In this document: positions 7,390-15,122 of the stretch, one piece after another | How the letters are laid out: every line of letters starts with the position of its first letter | Position numbering within the stretch: position 1 is the stretch's first letter | DNA from: Candidatus Poribacteria bacterium | GTDB taxonomy: Bacteria; Poribacteria; WGA-4E; WGA-3G | Direction: 5' to 3' | Length of the DNA stretch: 64,000 nt | Assembly: GCA_026702755.1 (NCBI GenBank) | Contig: JAPPBX010000102.1 | Coordinates: 1 to 64,000 of the forward strand | The notes under the pieces: generated by a model | What the model saw: the letters and a program-made list of their open reading frames with translations, nothing else | What the model was told of the DNA's origin: nothing | The model's database searches: none | Position numbers and translations under genes: made by a program

Positions 7390-8469
7390 TTACTTCGCTT
7401 TTTTAGGCTTTTGCCACGTTTGCCCTTCAAATGGTCTACGCAGATCGTATTTGCCTTCGACTAAGACGGGGAGCGTGCCGTCGTTAACCATGAGTTCAAG
7501 GGGTAACTCTTTCGTTTCCATCGGCATTGTAACGACATTTTTGATGCGCAACGATTCATAGATAGCCATCATGATTTCAAGCGTGTAGCGTGCTTGAACG
7601 CCGCTGCCGCGATGGTCAGAAATGTCCCCTTCGATCCACTCGATGAGTTCATCGTACTGATTTTTCATTTGTGGAGGTGGTGTAACGCTTTGCCAACCCT
7701 TCGCGTCTCCGTTTTGGAGCAGAATTGTGCCGTCAGGTCCGTTACGAATTTGTCCCTCTGTTCCAGCGATTCTGGGCATGGAGACTGACGGTTCCGGCAG
7801 ATCGCCTTCGTAGATACCGCGTGCGCCGCCTTCAAAACAGACCAAGCCCATACAGAGGTCCTCACAAATCGTGCGACGTTCCCACCGATCGCTCTCGCGG
7901 GAGGTCTGTCCGATGACCCACAGTGTTTCAGGATCAGACAGAATGAATCGCCACCCATCGATGGCGTGTGTGCCTGTATTCAACAGTCCTGCGTGCCTTT
8001 TGGCACTGTGGTGGACAGTTGTTGGTTCACCAATCGCTCCGGCAGCGACGAGTCTGCGTGTCTCTATATTTCCAGGCGCGAACCTGCCTTGGTGACCGAT
8101 GACAAGCTTGACATCGTTCTCTTCACAGGCAGCAATCATAGCGTCAGCTTGCCCGAGTGAAGCTGCCATGGGCTTCTCACCGATAATCCCTTTCACACCT
8201 GCTTTCGCTGCGGCGACCGTGGCTTCCGCCCTCGGTCCCTGCCATGTTGTAACGCTGACGATGTCCAAATCCTCTTTTGCTAACATTTCGTCAACGTCGG
8301 TGTAGACAGCGGATACATCGTACTCGTCTGTGATGCGTTTTGTTGCCTCTTCGTAGATGTCCATTATTGCTACGACTTCTGCCCTGGGATGTGCCGTCCA
8401 TGCTCTGGTGTGGGACCTGCCCATTCCGCCGCAGCCAATGATTCCGACACGGTATGTCTGATTTGCCAT
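7390..8469 (-). CDS. Gfo/Idh/MocA-family dehydrogenase
   Basis: The 359-residue protein has the Rossmann motif VGIIGCGGMGRSHTRAW at its N-terminus. IGEKPMA (about residue 100) contains the EKP lysine typical of the family. HHSAKRHAG and NTGTHAIDGWRFI are the C-terminal-domain substrate region with the conserved His. These enzymes oxidise or epimerise sugars, inositols or sugar acids with NAD(P). Uncultured Poribacteria-like genomes carry many of them, and the substrate cannot be assigned. AAGGAG precedes the ATG by 9 nt and a consensus-like promoter lies 54 nt upstream, so it is a single-gene unit. Confidence 0.9.
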   Translation of the reverse strand: MANQTYRVGIIGCGGMGRSHTRAWTAHPRAEVVAIMDIYEEATKRITDEYDVSAVYTDVDEMLAKEDLDIVSVTTWQGPRAEATVAAAKAGVKGIIGEKPMAASLGQADAMIAACEENDVKLVIGHQGRFAPGNIETRRLVAAGAIGEPTTVHHSAKRHAGLLNTGTHAIDGWRFILSDPETLWVIGQTSRESDRWERRTICEDLCMGLVCFEGGARGIYEGDLPEPSVSMPRIAGTEGQIRNGPDGTILLQNGDAKGWQSVTPPPQMKNQYDELIEWIEGDISDHRGSGVQARYTLEIMMAIYESLRIKNVVTMPMETKELPLELMVNDGTLPVLVEGKYDLRRPFEGQTWQKPKKAK

Positions 8470-8522
8470 CTGTTAATCTCCTTATTTTGGTATTCAAGCA
8501 AATTCCTAAAACCGTGCTGACT

Positions 8523-8552
8523 ATTCTATCACTCCCTCACTGTTTTTGTCAA
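8523..8552 (-). promoter_or_regulatory. sigma70-type promoter of the Gfo/Idh/MocA gene
   Basis: Read on the minus strand, TTGACA (8552-8547), an 18-nt spacer and TAGAAT (8528-8523) precede the gene start at 8469 by about 54 nt. The -35 hexamer is perfect. Confidence 0.7.
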
Positions 8553-8780
8553 ATTTTTCCCTAAGATTCCCGAGACATCCATGTTTTTATCTCTTAGCCT
8601 TGTCCCTATTTTGTAGGCGAAGGATCAGCCGCTACCCGTTATTGGGAACGGGTGGCTACTAATACCATATCTGATTGACTATTTCTCATCAATATGTTAT
8701 TCTCTGCTACATGATTTCTAAAGGAGTGAAGCGTCGATGAATAAAAAATTGCCAGACATTGGGGAAATCCGCAAAAGCTC

Positions 8781-8847
8781 CCTCGCCAGCGGCGGTGGGG
8801 TGTTTGTTCCCTGACGACCTGTAAACATATTTTCGGATTTTACTATA
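8781..8847. repeat. MITE-like family B, right-hand fragment
   Basis: CCTCGCCAGCGGCGGTGGGG followed by a TTTGTTCCCTGACGA...CTGTAAACATATTTT tail ends in CGGATTTTACTATA. It matches the right half of the copy at 28944-29060. The left half with the opposite terminal repeat is missing. Confidence 0.75.
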
Positions 8848-8966
8848 AAAACGATAACACTTTTCGCCAATGCTCGTTAAGAACAATGGCGAATAAGTTT
8901 CAATCCCCATATATTTTTTGGGAAGTAATTTATCGAAAATTTTGACGGTTTTTCGGAGGAGTGCCT

Positions 8967-10541
8967 ATGAATCGAAAAAAAATTGCGGTTATTGATTTGA
9001 CGACTAACAAGAGTCGTCATTCTTTATACGGACGTGTTATGTATCCGAACTTTGCAAGTATTATGCCTCAAGCAATAGCGGTCTGGTGTAGGGCAGAAGG
9101 ACACGATGTTACATTTGTATGTTATACGGGTCATGAAGATTTAATTGAAGATTTGCCAGATGACCTGGACCTCGCAATTATCGGGACCTTTACGCTCGGT
9201 GCACAACTTGCTTATGCCTTAAGCAACCGCCTTAGGTCGGAAGGTGTCATCACTGTATTAGGGGGTCCACACGCGCGATGCTACCCGGAGGATGCACAGC
9301 AATACTTTGATTACGTGCTGGGTTTTACGGATAAAACCGTCATTAGAGAAGTCTTATCTGATTGTTCAAAATATCGTCCGATTGGTGCCTATATGGCTGC
9401 GAAACAACAACCGGTGGAACTTCCGAGCGTCCGTGAGCGTTGGTCGTTTATTGAACCGATATTGCAAAAAGCATGGCTTTTCAAGGGCATCCCGATGTTA
9501 GGAAGTCTTGGATGCCCGTATACTTGTGCTTTCTGTATTGATGCGGATATCCCGTATCAACCGCTCGATTTTGATGTTATCAAGGAGGATCTCCGTTTTC
9601 TTTTGGCTCAAGTCAAGCATCCTATAGTCGGCTGGCATGATCCGAATTTCGGGGTTCGATTTGATGACTATATGGGTGCGATTGAAGAGGCGATACCGCC
9701 AAATAGCATCCGTTTCATTGCCGAAAGTAGTTTGTCGCTGTTGCCTGAGCGACATCTCAAACGTCTCCAGAAGAATGGGTTTAAAGCGATCCTACCGGGT
9801 ATTGAGTCGTGGTTTGACCTCGGCAACAAATCAAAAACAGGTTCAATGATGGGGATGGAGAAGGTCCGAAAGATCTCTCATGAGGTCAATACTATCTTGA
9901 GATATATCCCTTATGTTCAAGCTAATTTTGTGTTCGGACTCGATACCGATGAAGGTGCGGAACCTTTTGAATTGACGAAACGATTTGTAGATATGACTCC
10001 CGGCATATATCCAGCCTACAATATCGTTACCGCTTATGGAAGGGCCGCAGTACTGAATCTCGATTACCAACGTGCGAATCGTGTTATACCGATACCGTTT
10101 CATTTCATGAACAATTTATGCACGAACGTAAAACCGAGTAATTATTCATGGACCGAATTCTACACATATATGATTGATTTAAACGATCACGCGTTCTCAT
10201 GGAAATCGATTGTAAATCGTTGCAGAGTCAATAAGGAGCCGATTCCACGATGGACGAATGTTGTAAGAGGTATAGAGGCGCGAGCTGGTAAAATGAAGAT
10301 GCATAGAGAAATGCTTCGGCAATTTGATACCGATCCGAAGTTTCGCGCTTACTTTGAACAGGAAACAACAGAACTCCCGCAGTTCTATGTAGATCGCATA
10401 CGAAATGACCTGGGTCCGTTATGGGAGTGGCTTCCAGAGGGTGCTTTGCATTACGATCCGAACGCTTATCTCAAATCGGAGCAGAGCAGGGCTTTAACTA
10501 TAGCAGACAGCCCGACGGGGCAAAATCGGAAGGAGATATGA
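8967..10541 (+). CDS. cobalamin-binding-domain radical SAM protein
   Basis: I start at the ATG at 8967, 6 nt after GGAGGA; a GTG at 8961 is too close to that site. The product has about 524 residues. Residues about 1-140 resemble the B12-binding domain that heads class-B radical SAM enzymes (LAIIGTFTLGAQLAYALSNRLR, VLGGPHARCYPEDA). GSLGCPYTCAFC near residue 175 holds the CxxxCxxC ligands of the [4Fe-4S] cluster, and a TIM-barrel-like domain continues to about 360. Such enzymes often methylate or rearrange carbon skeletons. The product is unknown and no biosynthetic neighbours point to one. It stands 99 nt before the dehydratase gene. Confidence 0.85.
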   Translation: MNRKKIAVIDLTTNKSRHSLYGRVMYPNFASIMPQAIAVWCRAEGHDVTFVCYTGHEDLIEDLPDDLDLAIIGTFTLGAQLAYALSNRLRSEGVITVLGGPHARCYPEDAQQYFDYVLGFTDKTVIREVLSDCSKYRPIGAYMAAKQQPVELPSVRERWSFIEPILQKAWLFKGIPMLGSLGCPYTCAFCIDADIPYQPLDFDVIKEDLRFLLAQVKHPIVGWHDPNFGVRFDDYMGAIEEAIPPNSIRFIAESSLSLLPERHLKRLQKNGFKAILPGIESWFDLGNKSKTGSMMGMEKVRKISHEVNTILRYIPYVQANFVFGLDTDEGAEPFELTKRFVDMTPGIYPAYNIVTAYGRAAVLNLDYQRANRVIPIPFHFMNNLCTNVKPSNYSWTEFYTYMIDLNDHAFSWKSIVNRCRVNKEPIPRWTNVVRGIEARAGKMKMHREMLRQFDTDPKFRAYFEQETTELPQFYVDRIRNDLGPLWEWLPEGALHYDPNAYLKSEQSRALTIADSPTGQNRKEI

Positions 10542-10640
10542 GGAGAATGGTTGTCGGTTTTCAGAAGAATAGCCGTCAGCGGTCAGTAAGGGAACGCGGT
10601 ATAGACTTATAGACTACACGGAAAGAGAGGACATCATCAA

Positions 10641-11738
10641 ATGGCAGACTATGAAGATAAGGGTTCACAGATTCGAGTGACAAACCTTGAGGCTTTCCCG
10701 ATGGGTGTGAAAGCCTACGTCAAGATTGAAACGAACATGGGTGTTACGGGGTGGGGCGAGATCAATAATATGGAGACAACCGTCACCTGTGCGTTGGCGC
10801 GTTCGTTGTCGGAAATGATTATTGGTGAGAACCCGACGCGTATTGAACATCACTGGCAACGTCTGTTCCGCGCGCATCGCAACATCCGGGGTGGTGGGTT
10901 GATGGTGCATACGATCTCCGCTATTGATATGGCGTTGTGGGATATTGCCGGAAAACTCTGGGGTGTGCCGGTCTATCGCCTACTTGGAGGTCCCTGCCGC
11001 GATAAAATTTGGAAGTATCCGAGTCCGAAAGCGATTAAAACGGGACCGGGAGGTTCTAAGCCGTTTGCAGGTTCCCCTGATGAGATCGCGGATCTCGTTC
11101 AGCGGGTGCGGGACGCGCGGGAGAGGGTCGGTTCCGACGGTGCTGTTATGTTTGATGCGCATAGCTGCTTGCCACCACCTATCGTCAAACAGTTCGCGAG
11201 TTGCTTACAGCCCGATGACCTCCTCTTTTTAGAGGAAGCGTGGGTTCCGGGCAATATCGAAGTGATGCGCAAAATCAGGGAGTCCGTTCCTGTACCACTG
11301 GCGACAGGGGAGCGCGACCGCACAATATGGGAGGTTCGTGAAATCCTTGAGGCGCAGGTGATTGACATCCTTCAACCCGATGTTGGACACGGTGGGGGCA
11401 TTACACAGGTTAAAAAGGTCGCGGCACTCGCGGAAGCGCATCACGTCCCGATCGCACCGCACTGCACGATGTCCTACCTCGGTCTCACTGCGAGTTTTCA
11501 CTTATCCGCTGCTGTGCCGTTTTTCCTTATCCACGAAGGCTATGAGAACGTCCTTCCAGAGGGTGTTGCTCGCAAGACGTGGGAGATGGACGAGGAGGGC
11601 TATGTGTCGCTTCCTGAAGGCCCCGGTTTAGGGGTCGAGGTGGATGAGGCAAAGGTTATTGAAGTCGGACAGGAGGAGGGTAGACGTTTCACTTGGCCGA
11701 ACAGTCGATTGGCGGATGGCTCCATCGCCGATTATTAG
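10641..11738 (+). CDS. enolase-superfamily acid-sugar dehydratase (mandelate racemase/muconate lactonizing type)
   Basis: The 365-residue protein shows the alpha+beta capping domain (MGVTGWGEINN, AIDMALWDIAGKLWGVPVYRLLGG) and the barrel. Visible catalytic-site segments are VMFDAHSC (metal-ligand Asp, with the DxH arrangement typical of galactonate/mannonate-type dehydratases), LFLEEAW (second ligand), LATGERD (third) and IAPHC near the C-terminus (general acid/base His). It would dehydrate an aldonic or related sugar acid with Mg2+ in the cytosol. The exact acid is not readable. AAGAGAGGA lies upstream, and a hairpin directly after the stop is a likely terminator. Confidence 0.88.
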   Translation: MADYEDKGSQIRVTNLEAFPMGVKAYVKIETNMGVTGWGEINNMETTVTCALARSLSEMIIGENPTRIEHHWQRLFRAHRNIRGGGLMVHTISAIDMALWDIAGKLWGVPVYRLLGGPCRDKIWKYPSPKAIKTGPGGSKPFAGSPDEIADLVQRVRDARERVGSDGAVMFDAHSCLPPPIVKQFASCLQPDDLLFLEEAWVPGNIEVMRKIRESVPVPLATGERDRTIWEVREILEAQVIDILQPDVGHGGGITQVKKVAALAEAHHVPIAPHCTMSYLGLTASFHLSAAVPFFLIHEGYENVLPEGVARKTWEMDEEGYVSLPEGPGLGVEVDEAKVIEVGQEEGRRFTWPNSRLADGSIADY

Positions 11739-11760
11739 AAGCGTAAACGCTTCTTCTTTG
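11739..11760 (+). terminator. rho-independent terminator after the dehydratase gene
   Basis: GAAGCG-TAAA-CGCTTC (11739-11754) forms a perfect 6-bp stem with a 4-nt loop immediately after the TAG stop, followed by the pyrimidine run TTCTTT. Confidence 0.65.
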
Positions 11761-11832
11761 CTGGCGAGGTTTCCTGTAGAGGCACCCCTTGTGGGTGCCC
11801 GTAAACTTGCTCCACTACAATTTTTTTTATAT

Positions 11833-11985
11833 ACCTAAGTTGCCACCTGTTTGTGCACATAGCACTCCGCTGGAGTGCAAGAAGTTGTGGATCCCGATTT
11901 CTATAGATATACCACCCCGCTGGGGTGAGGAAAATACCTAAAACCGTCGTTGGAACGTTCAGAATTTGTTAGTAGCAACTTAGGT
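11833..11985. mobile_element. MITE-like family C, copy 1 (153 bp)
   Basis: The element is bounded by ACCTAAGTTGCCACC (left) and GTAGCAACTTAGGT (right), which are inverted complements over about 13 nt. Inside are two palindromes, GCACTCC-GC-TGGAGTGC and ACCCCGCTGGGGT. A copy of exactly the same length (153 bp), with the same ends and both inner palindromes, lies at 58803-58955. No coding capacity is present. Confidence 0.75.
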
Positions 11986-12033
11986 TTTTATATAAGCACT
12001 TCCTTCCATTTTCTCCACAATAACAAAAAATTT

Positions 12034-12080
12034 TTGCATAAAATGCATTTTATGCAACCTTTCCTTCCTTAAAATACGAC
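12034..12080 (+). promoter_or_regulatory. ECF-type promoter P1 with overlapping 24-bp palindrome
   Basis: GCAACC (12054-12059), a 17-nt spacer and CGACATAA (from 12077) match the arrangement of ECF-sigma promoters. The same arrangement is upstream of 20560 and 23527. Only here a perfect 24-bp palindrome (12034-12057, arms TTGCATAAAATG/CATTTTATGCAA) overlaps the -35, a likely operator. Confidence 0.65.
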
Positions 12081-12152
12081 ATAACGTCACAAGGCAATTT
12101 CGGCGAAACTTGCAAGTCGAAACTTGTTATCAGATGGCTTTGGAGGATTGTT

Positions 12153-15122
12153 ATGAAAAATGAAGACGTTACGCTGATTCAACGCGTCTTGTCGGGTGAT
12201 GAAGGTGCGTTCACCGTGCTGATGGAAAGACATCGGAAGTGGATTCATTCGCTTGCATGGCGTGAGATCGGTGATTTCCACGCGGCACAAGAAATTACGC
12301 AGGACACATTCATTCAGGCTTTTAAGTCACTTCCAAATTTAAGAGACACCAATCGTTTTTTAGGATGGTTATATGTAATAGCAAAACGTCAGTGTATTGA
12401 ATGGCTGCGGCGGAAGCCGATTACCATGCAATCACTGGATGCGATGCCGAAAGCCGAGTTAGAAACGGTATTCTATACGCAGTATCTTGAGAAGGAGCAG
12501 ACGCAAGCATCAACGGATGGATTGCGTGAAGTTGTGGAACGCCTTCTTCAGAAGTTACCAGAAGCAGAACGTTCAGTGATGGTATTGCACTATTTCAACG
12601 GCTTGACATGTGAGGAGGTAAGTACGCGTTTGGATGTAACTCTGAACACAGTGAAAAGTCGACTATATCGTGCACGAAAACGGTTGGAGCAGGAGGAGTC
12701 GATGCTTCGAGAAAACTTAAGTCCAAATTTATTGAAAAGCGAACCGCGATACATTGGTGTTCAAGCCACCGCGGCAACCGAAACCGGTCAACATTTAGCG
12801 GAAGGCGGTTTCGACCTCAGTCAAACCGATAAGGTTTTCACATCTATCGGTTCTCGTACGACAGGACTCAGAGGTGACTACCCGCTACCAATGTACATGT
12901 TGCTACACTATATTAACCATCGTCGTAATGAGATAAACCTCTTTAAATTCCCTTTGGTTATTGGAAGTCGTTGGGAGCAGGAAGGTCCTCACCAATCGAA
13001 GGCAACAATAACCTTGGAAGGGTATGAAGATGTCGAAATCTCTGCTGGGAGTTTCGCATCGTGTCTGAAACATAAAACTGTCTTCGCAGACGCTGACGTG
13101 GAAGACCCCGATGCTGAAGACGGGAACGCATATATAAACGGCACGCGTTATCTGTGGTTTGCCGAGGGCGTTGGACTCGTGAAGATGCGCTATGAGCATT
13201 CCAGTGGTGTTATTACAGAAGCCGAGTTGCTTGAATATGAAATGCCTGTCCAAGAACAAGAATATCTACCTTCGCAAATTGGCACGCAGTGGACATACAA
13301 ATGGCACAACGATTATCGCGATGAAGCGATCGTTGAAGAGTGGCACGTCATCCGGAATTTCAGTCATCCCGCGAATCTTGATAACCCAATGGAGCTTGCT
13401 TCAGCGAGATATGAGGTTAAAATAGAAGCCGCTGAACGACGCGTGGCGGATGTCAAGTGTGTACTAACACCGAAAGTTAACAACGGCGCAAGAGAGGACC
13501 AAAAGCCGTTGCTGTTATCTATGAGTCGCTTTGGGGCGGAGTGGGTATATGATGGATATGGTCGGTATCTTCGAGATTTGACCGTTACCGATGCAAAAGG
13601 TGAGAGGTTACCGGTAGAGGAGATCGGCAAAACACAGTGGTTAGTTGAAACACGAGATGAATCCCCTGTAACGTTGCGTTACAAAGTGTTGCTGAATCAC
13701 GATGAACGGGAGTGGGCACCGGGTCCAGATGAAGCCCCTTATGTCCAAGAGGACTGTATTTTCTGTCCGGGGTATGCGCTGTTTGTTGTCAGTGAGGTGA
13801 GCGATATTGAACTGTACCTTGATGTTCCTAATAATTGGCATGTCTCAACGCCTTGGGAGCGGATTGAGTCTGATGGACACCGTTTCGTTTGCAAGGATCA
13901 GGACGACTTGATGTTTGCGTATCTCGTGATTGGTGAACACTGTGAGCATCTGGCGAAGGTTGGGGATACCGAGATTGTGCTGGCGGCTGGTGCACACTTC
14001 AAAGCGTCTATGAATGAAGTCCAGGGTACTGTTGAGGCACTGCTGAACGCATATTCAGGGATATTTGGTGGCACCCCGAGCGGTAAGCTGTTATTTGTCG
14101 CAAACCCATATCACGAAAAGGGAAGCATGAGTGGCGGTGCGTCCGGACGCAGCATCAGCGTGTTGATCGGTGGTGAATTGGATGAAGCGAGCAGACGTTT
14201 TTGGTTACCGCTGGTGGGATACATGGTTTCCTCTCTCTGGATTGGCGGGCAGATTCTCAATTTTAAGGAGCAGGAATATTGGTTGGGCGCGGGTTTCCCG
14301 AGATATTATTCAGATATTGTTTCTGTCCGTCTTGGACTTACTTCTGAAAGCGAATTTCTCAGGAGTTTTGAACGCAGGTGGGAAGCGTATCTATTCCAAC
14401 AGGGGGAGTTGTCTATCCGAGAGGCAGGGAAAGATAAATCTGCTAACCGAGAACTCGTTTATGATGGCGGTAGTTTAGTCGCTGCGGCTTTGGACTTGCA
14501 AATTCGCAATCTCACGGAAAACCGAAGCAGCTTAGACGATGTGATGAAGCAGATGTATCGAAAATTCGGTCTTACCGACAGCACGTACACGATGAACGAT
14601 GTCATCAGGATCGTCAGCCAGATTACGGGTAAAGATTTTAAACCCTTCTTCCACAAATATGTGGCAGGGACAGAGCGGTTGCCGTTAGAGGCGTATCTTA
14701 AGGATGCCGGTATGGATGTTGAGATAGACTTTGGTGAAAGACTTCCGAGCCTTGGATATATTCTTTTTGAGATGCTTCAGATTAATTCTCTTGGGGGGCC
14801 AACAGATGGTGGTATGTTCATCCACCATTCACCGCAGTACCAAGATGACGATGAATTGATAGGTATCAACGGCACACCGGTGAAGACATTTGACGACATC
14901 AGGAAGGTTGCCAAAGGTTGGAAATCCGGTGATGTGGTGGATTTAACCATTGGGCGAGGAGGCAAAGAGATTATCCTGCCTATAACATTAGCAGGTGATG
15001 CTTCTAAAAAACCGCCTGTAGAGACGGGAGTTATTGATGTTACGATCACGAAAAGTGAAGATAGCACGGAATCGCAACGCGCCATCTGGTTGGAGATGTT
15101 AGGCAAGGAGAATTCTAACTGA
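12153..15122 (+). CDS. ECF sigma factor fused to an inactivated M61-like peptidase/PDZ protein
   Basis: The 989-residue product begins with a complete ECF sigma factor (residues about 1-185). Region 2 is seen in SGDEGAFTVLMERHRKWIHSLAW, and the region 4 helix-turn-helix in TCEEVSTRLDVTLNTVKSRLYRARKRL. From about residue 200 it matches its three downstream paralogues: a beta-rich module (NGTRYLWFAEGVGLVKMRYE), an M61-like metallopeptidase domain and a C-terminal PDZ (DELIGINGTPVKTFDDIRK). At the zinc site, where paralogues have HEVFH, this copy has YMVSS (690-694), and the third ligand SEGFTEYY has become GAGFPRYY. It is therefore a pseudoenzyme, perhaps a regulatory sensor. GGAGG precedes the ATG, and promoter P1 lies 70 nt upstream. 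Its stop overlaps the next ATG. Confidence 0.85.
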   Translation: MKNEDVTLIQRVLSGDEGAFTVLMERHRKWIHSLAWREIGDFHAAQEITQDTFIQAFKSLPNLRDTNRFLGWLYVIAKRQCIEWLRRKPITMQSLDAMPKAELETVFYTQYLEKEQTQASTDGLREVVERLLQKLPEAERSVMVLHYFNGLTCEEVSTRLDVTLNTVKSRLYRARKRLEQEESMLRENLSPNLLKSEPRYIGVQATAATETGQHLAEGGFDLSQTDKVFTSIGSRTTGLRGDYPLPMYMLLHYINHRRNEINLFKFPLVIGSRWEQEGPHQSKATITLEGYEDVEISAGSFASCLKHKTVFADADVEDPDAEDGNAYINGTRYLWFAEGVGLVKMRYEHSSGVITEAELLEYEMPVQEQEYLPSQIGTQWTYKWHNDYRDEAIVEEWHVIRNFSHPANLDNPMELASARYEVKIEAAERRVADVKCVLTPKVNNGAREDQKPLLLSMSRFGAEWVYDGYGRYLRDLTVTDAKGERLPVEEIGKTQWLVETRDESPVTLRYKVLLNHDEREWAPGPDEAPYVQEDCIFCPGYALFVVSEVSDIELYLDVPNNWHVSTPWERIESDGHRFVCKDQDDLMFAYLVIGEHCEHLAKVGDTEIVLAAGAHFKASMNEVQGTVEALLNAYSGIFGGTPSGKLLFVANPYHEKGSMSGGASGRSISVLIGGELDEASRRFWLPLVGYMVSSLWIGGQILNFKEQEYWLGAGFPRYYSDIVSVRLGLTSESEFLRSFERRWEAYLFQQGELSIREAGKDKSANRELVYDGGSLVAAALDLQIRNLTENRSSLDDVMKQMYRKFGLTDSTYTMNDVIRIVSQITGKDFKPFFHKYVAGTERLPLEAYLKDAGMDVEIDFGERLPSLGYILFEMLQINSLGGPTDGGMFIHHSPQYQDDDELIGINGTPVKTFDDIRKVAKGWKSGDVVDLTIGRGGKEIILPITLAGDASKKPPVETGVIDVTITKSEDSTESQRAIWLEMLGKENSN

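Larger units (their letters stand above)
8470..8966. other. 497-bp intergenic region with hairpin, possible truncated gene start and MITE fragment
   Basis: It holds the minus-strand promoter (8523-8552) and a hairpin with arms CTACCCGTT/AACGGGTGG around 8631-8655. On the plus strand there is a possible TTGACT-N16-TTATTC promoter (8675-8702). It is followed by AAGGAG and an ATG (8737) opening a 25-codon frame that runs into a family-B MITE fragment (8781-8847). No full gene is visible. Confidence 0.6.
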
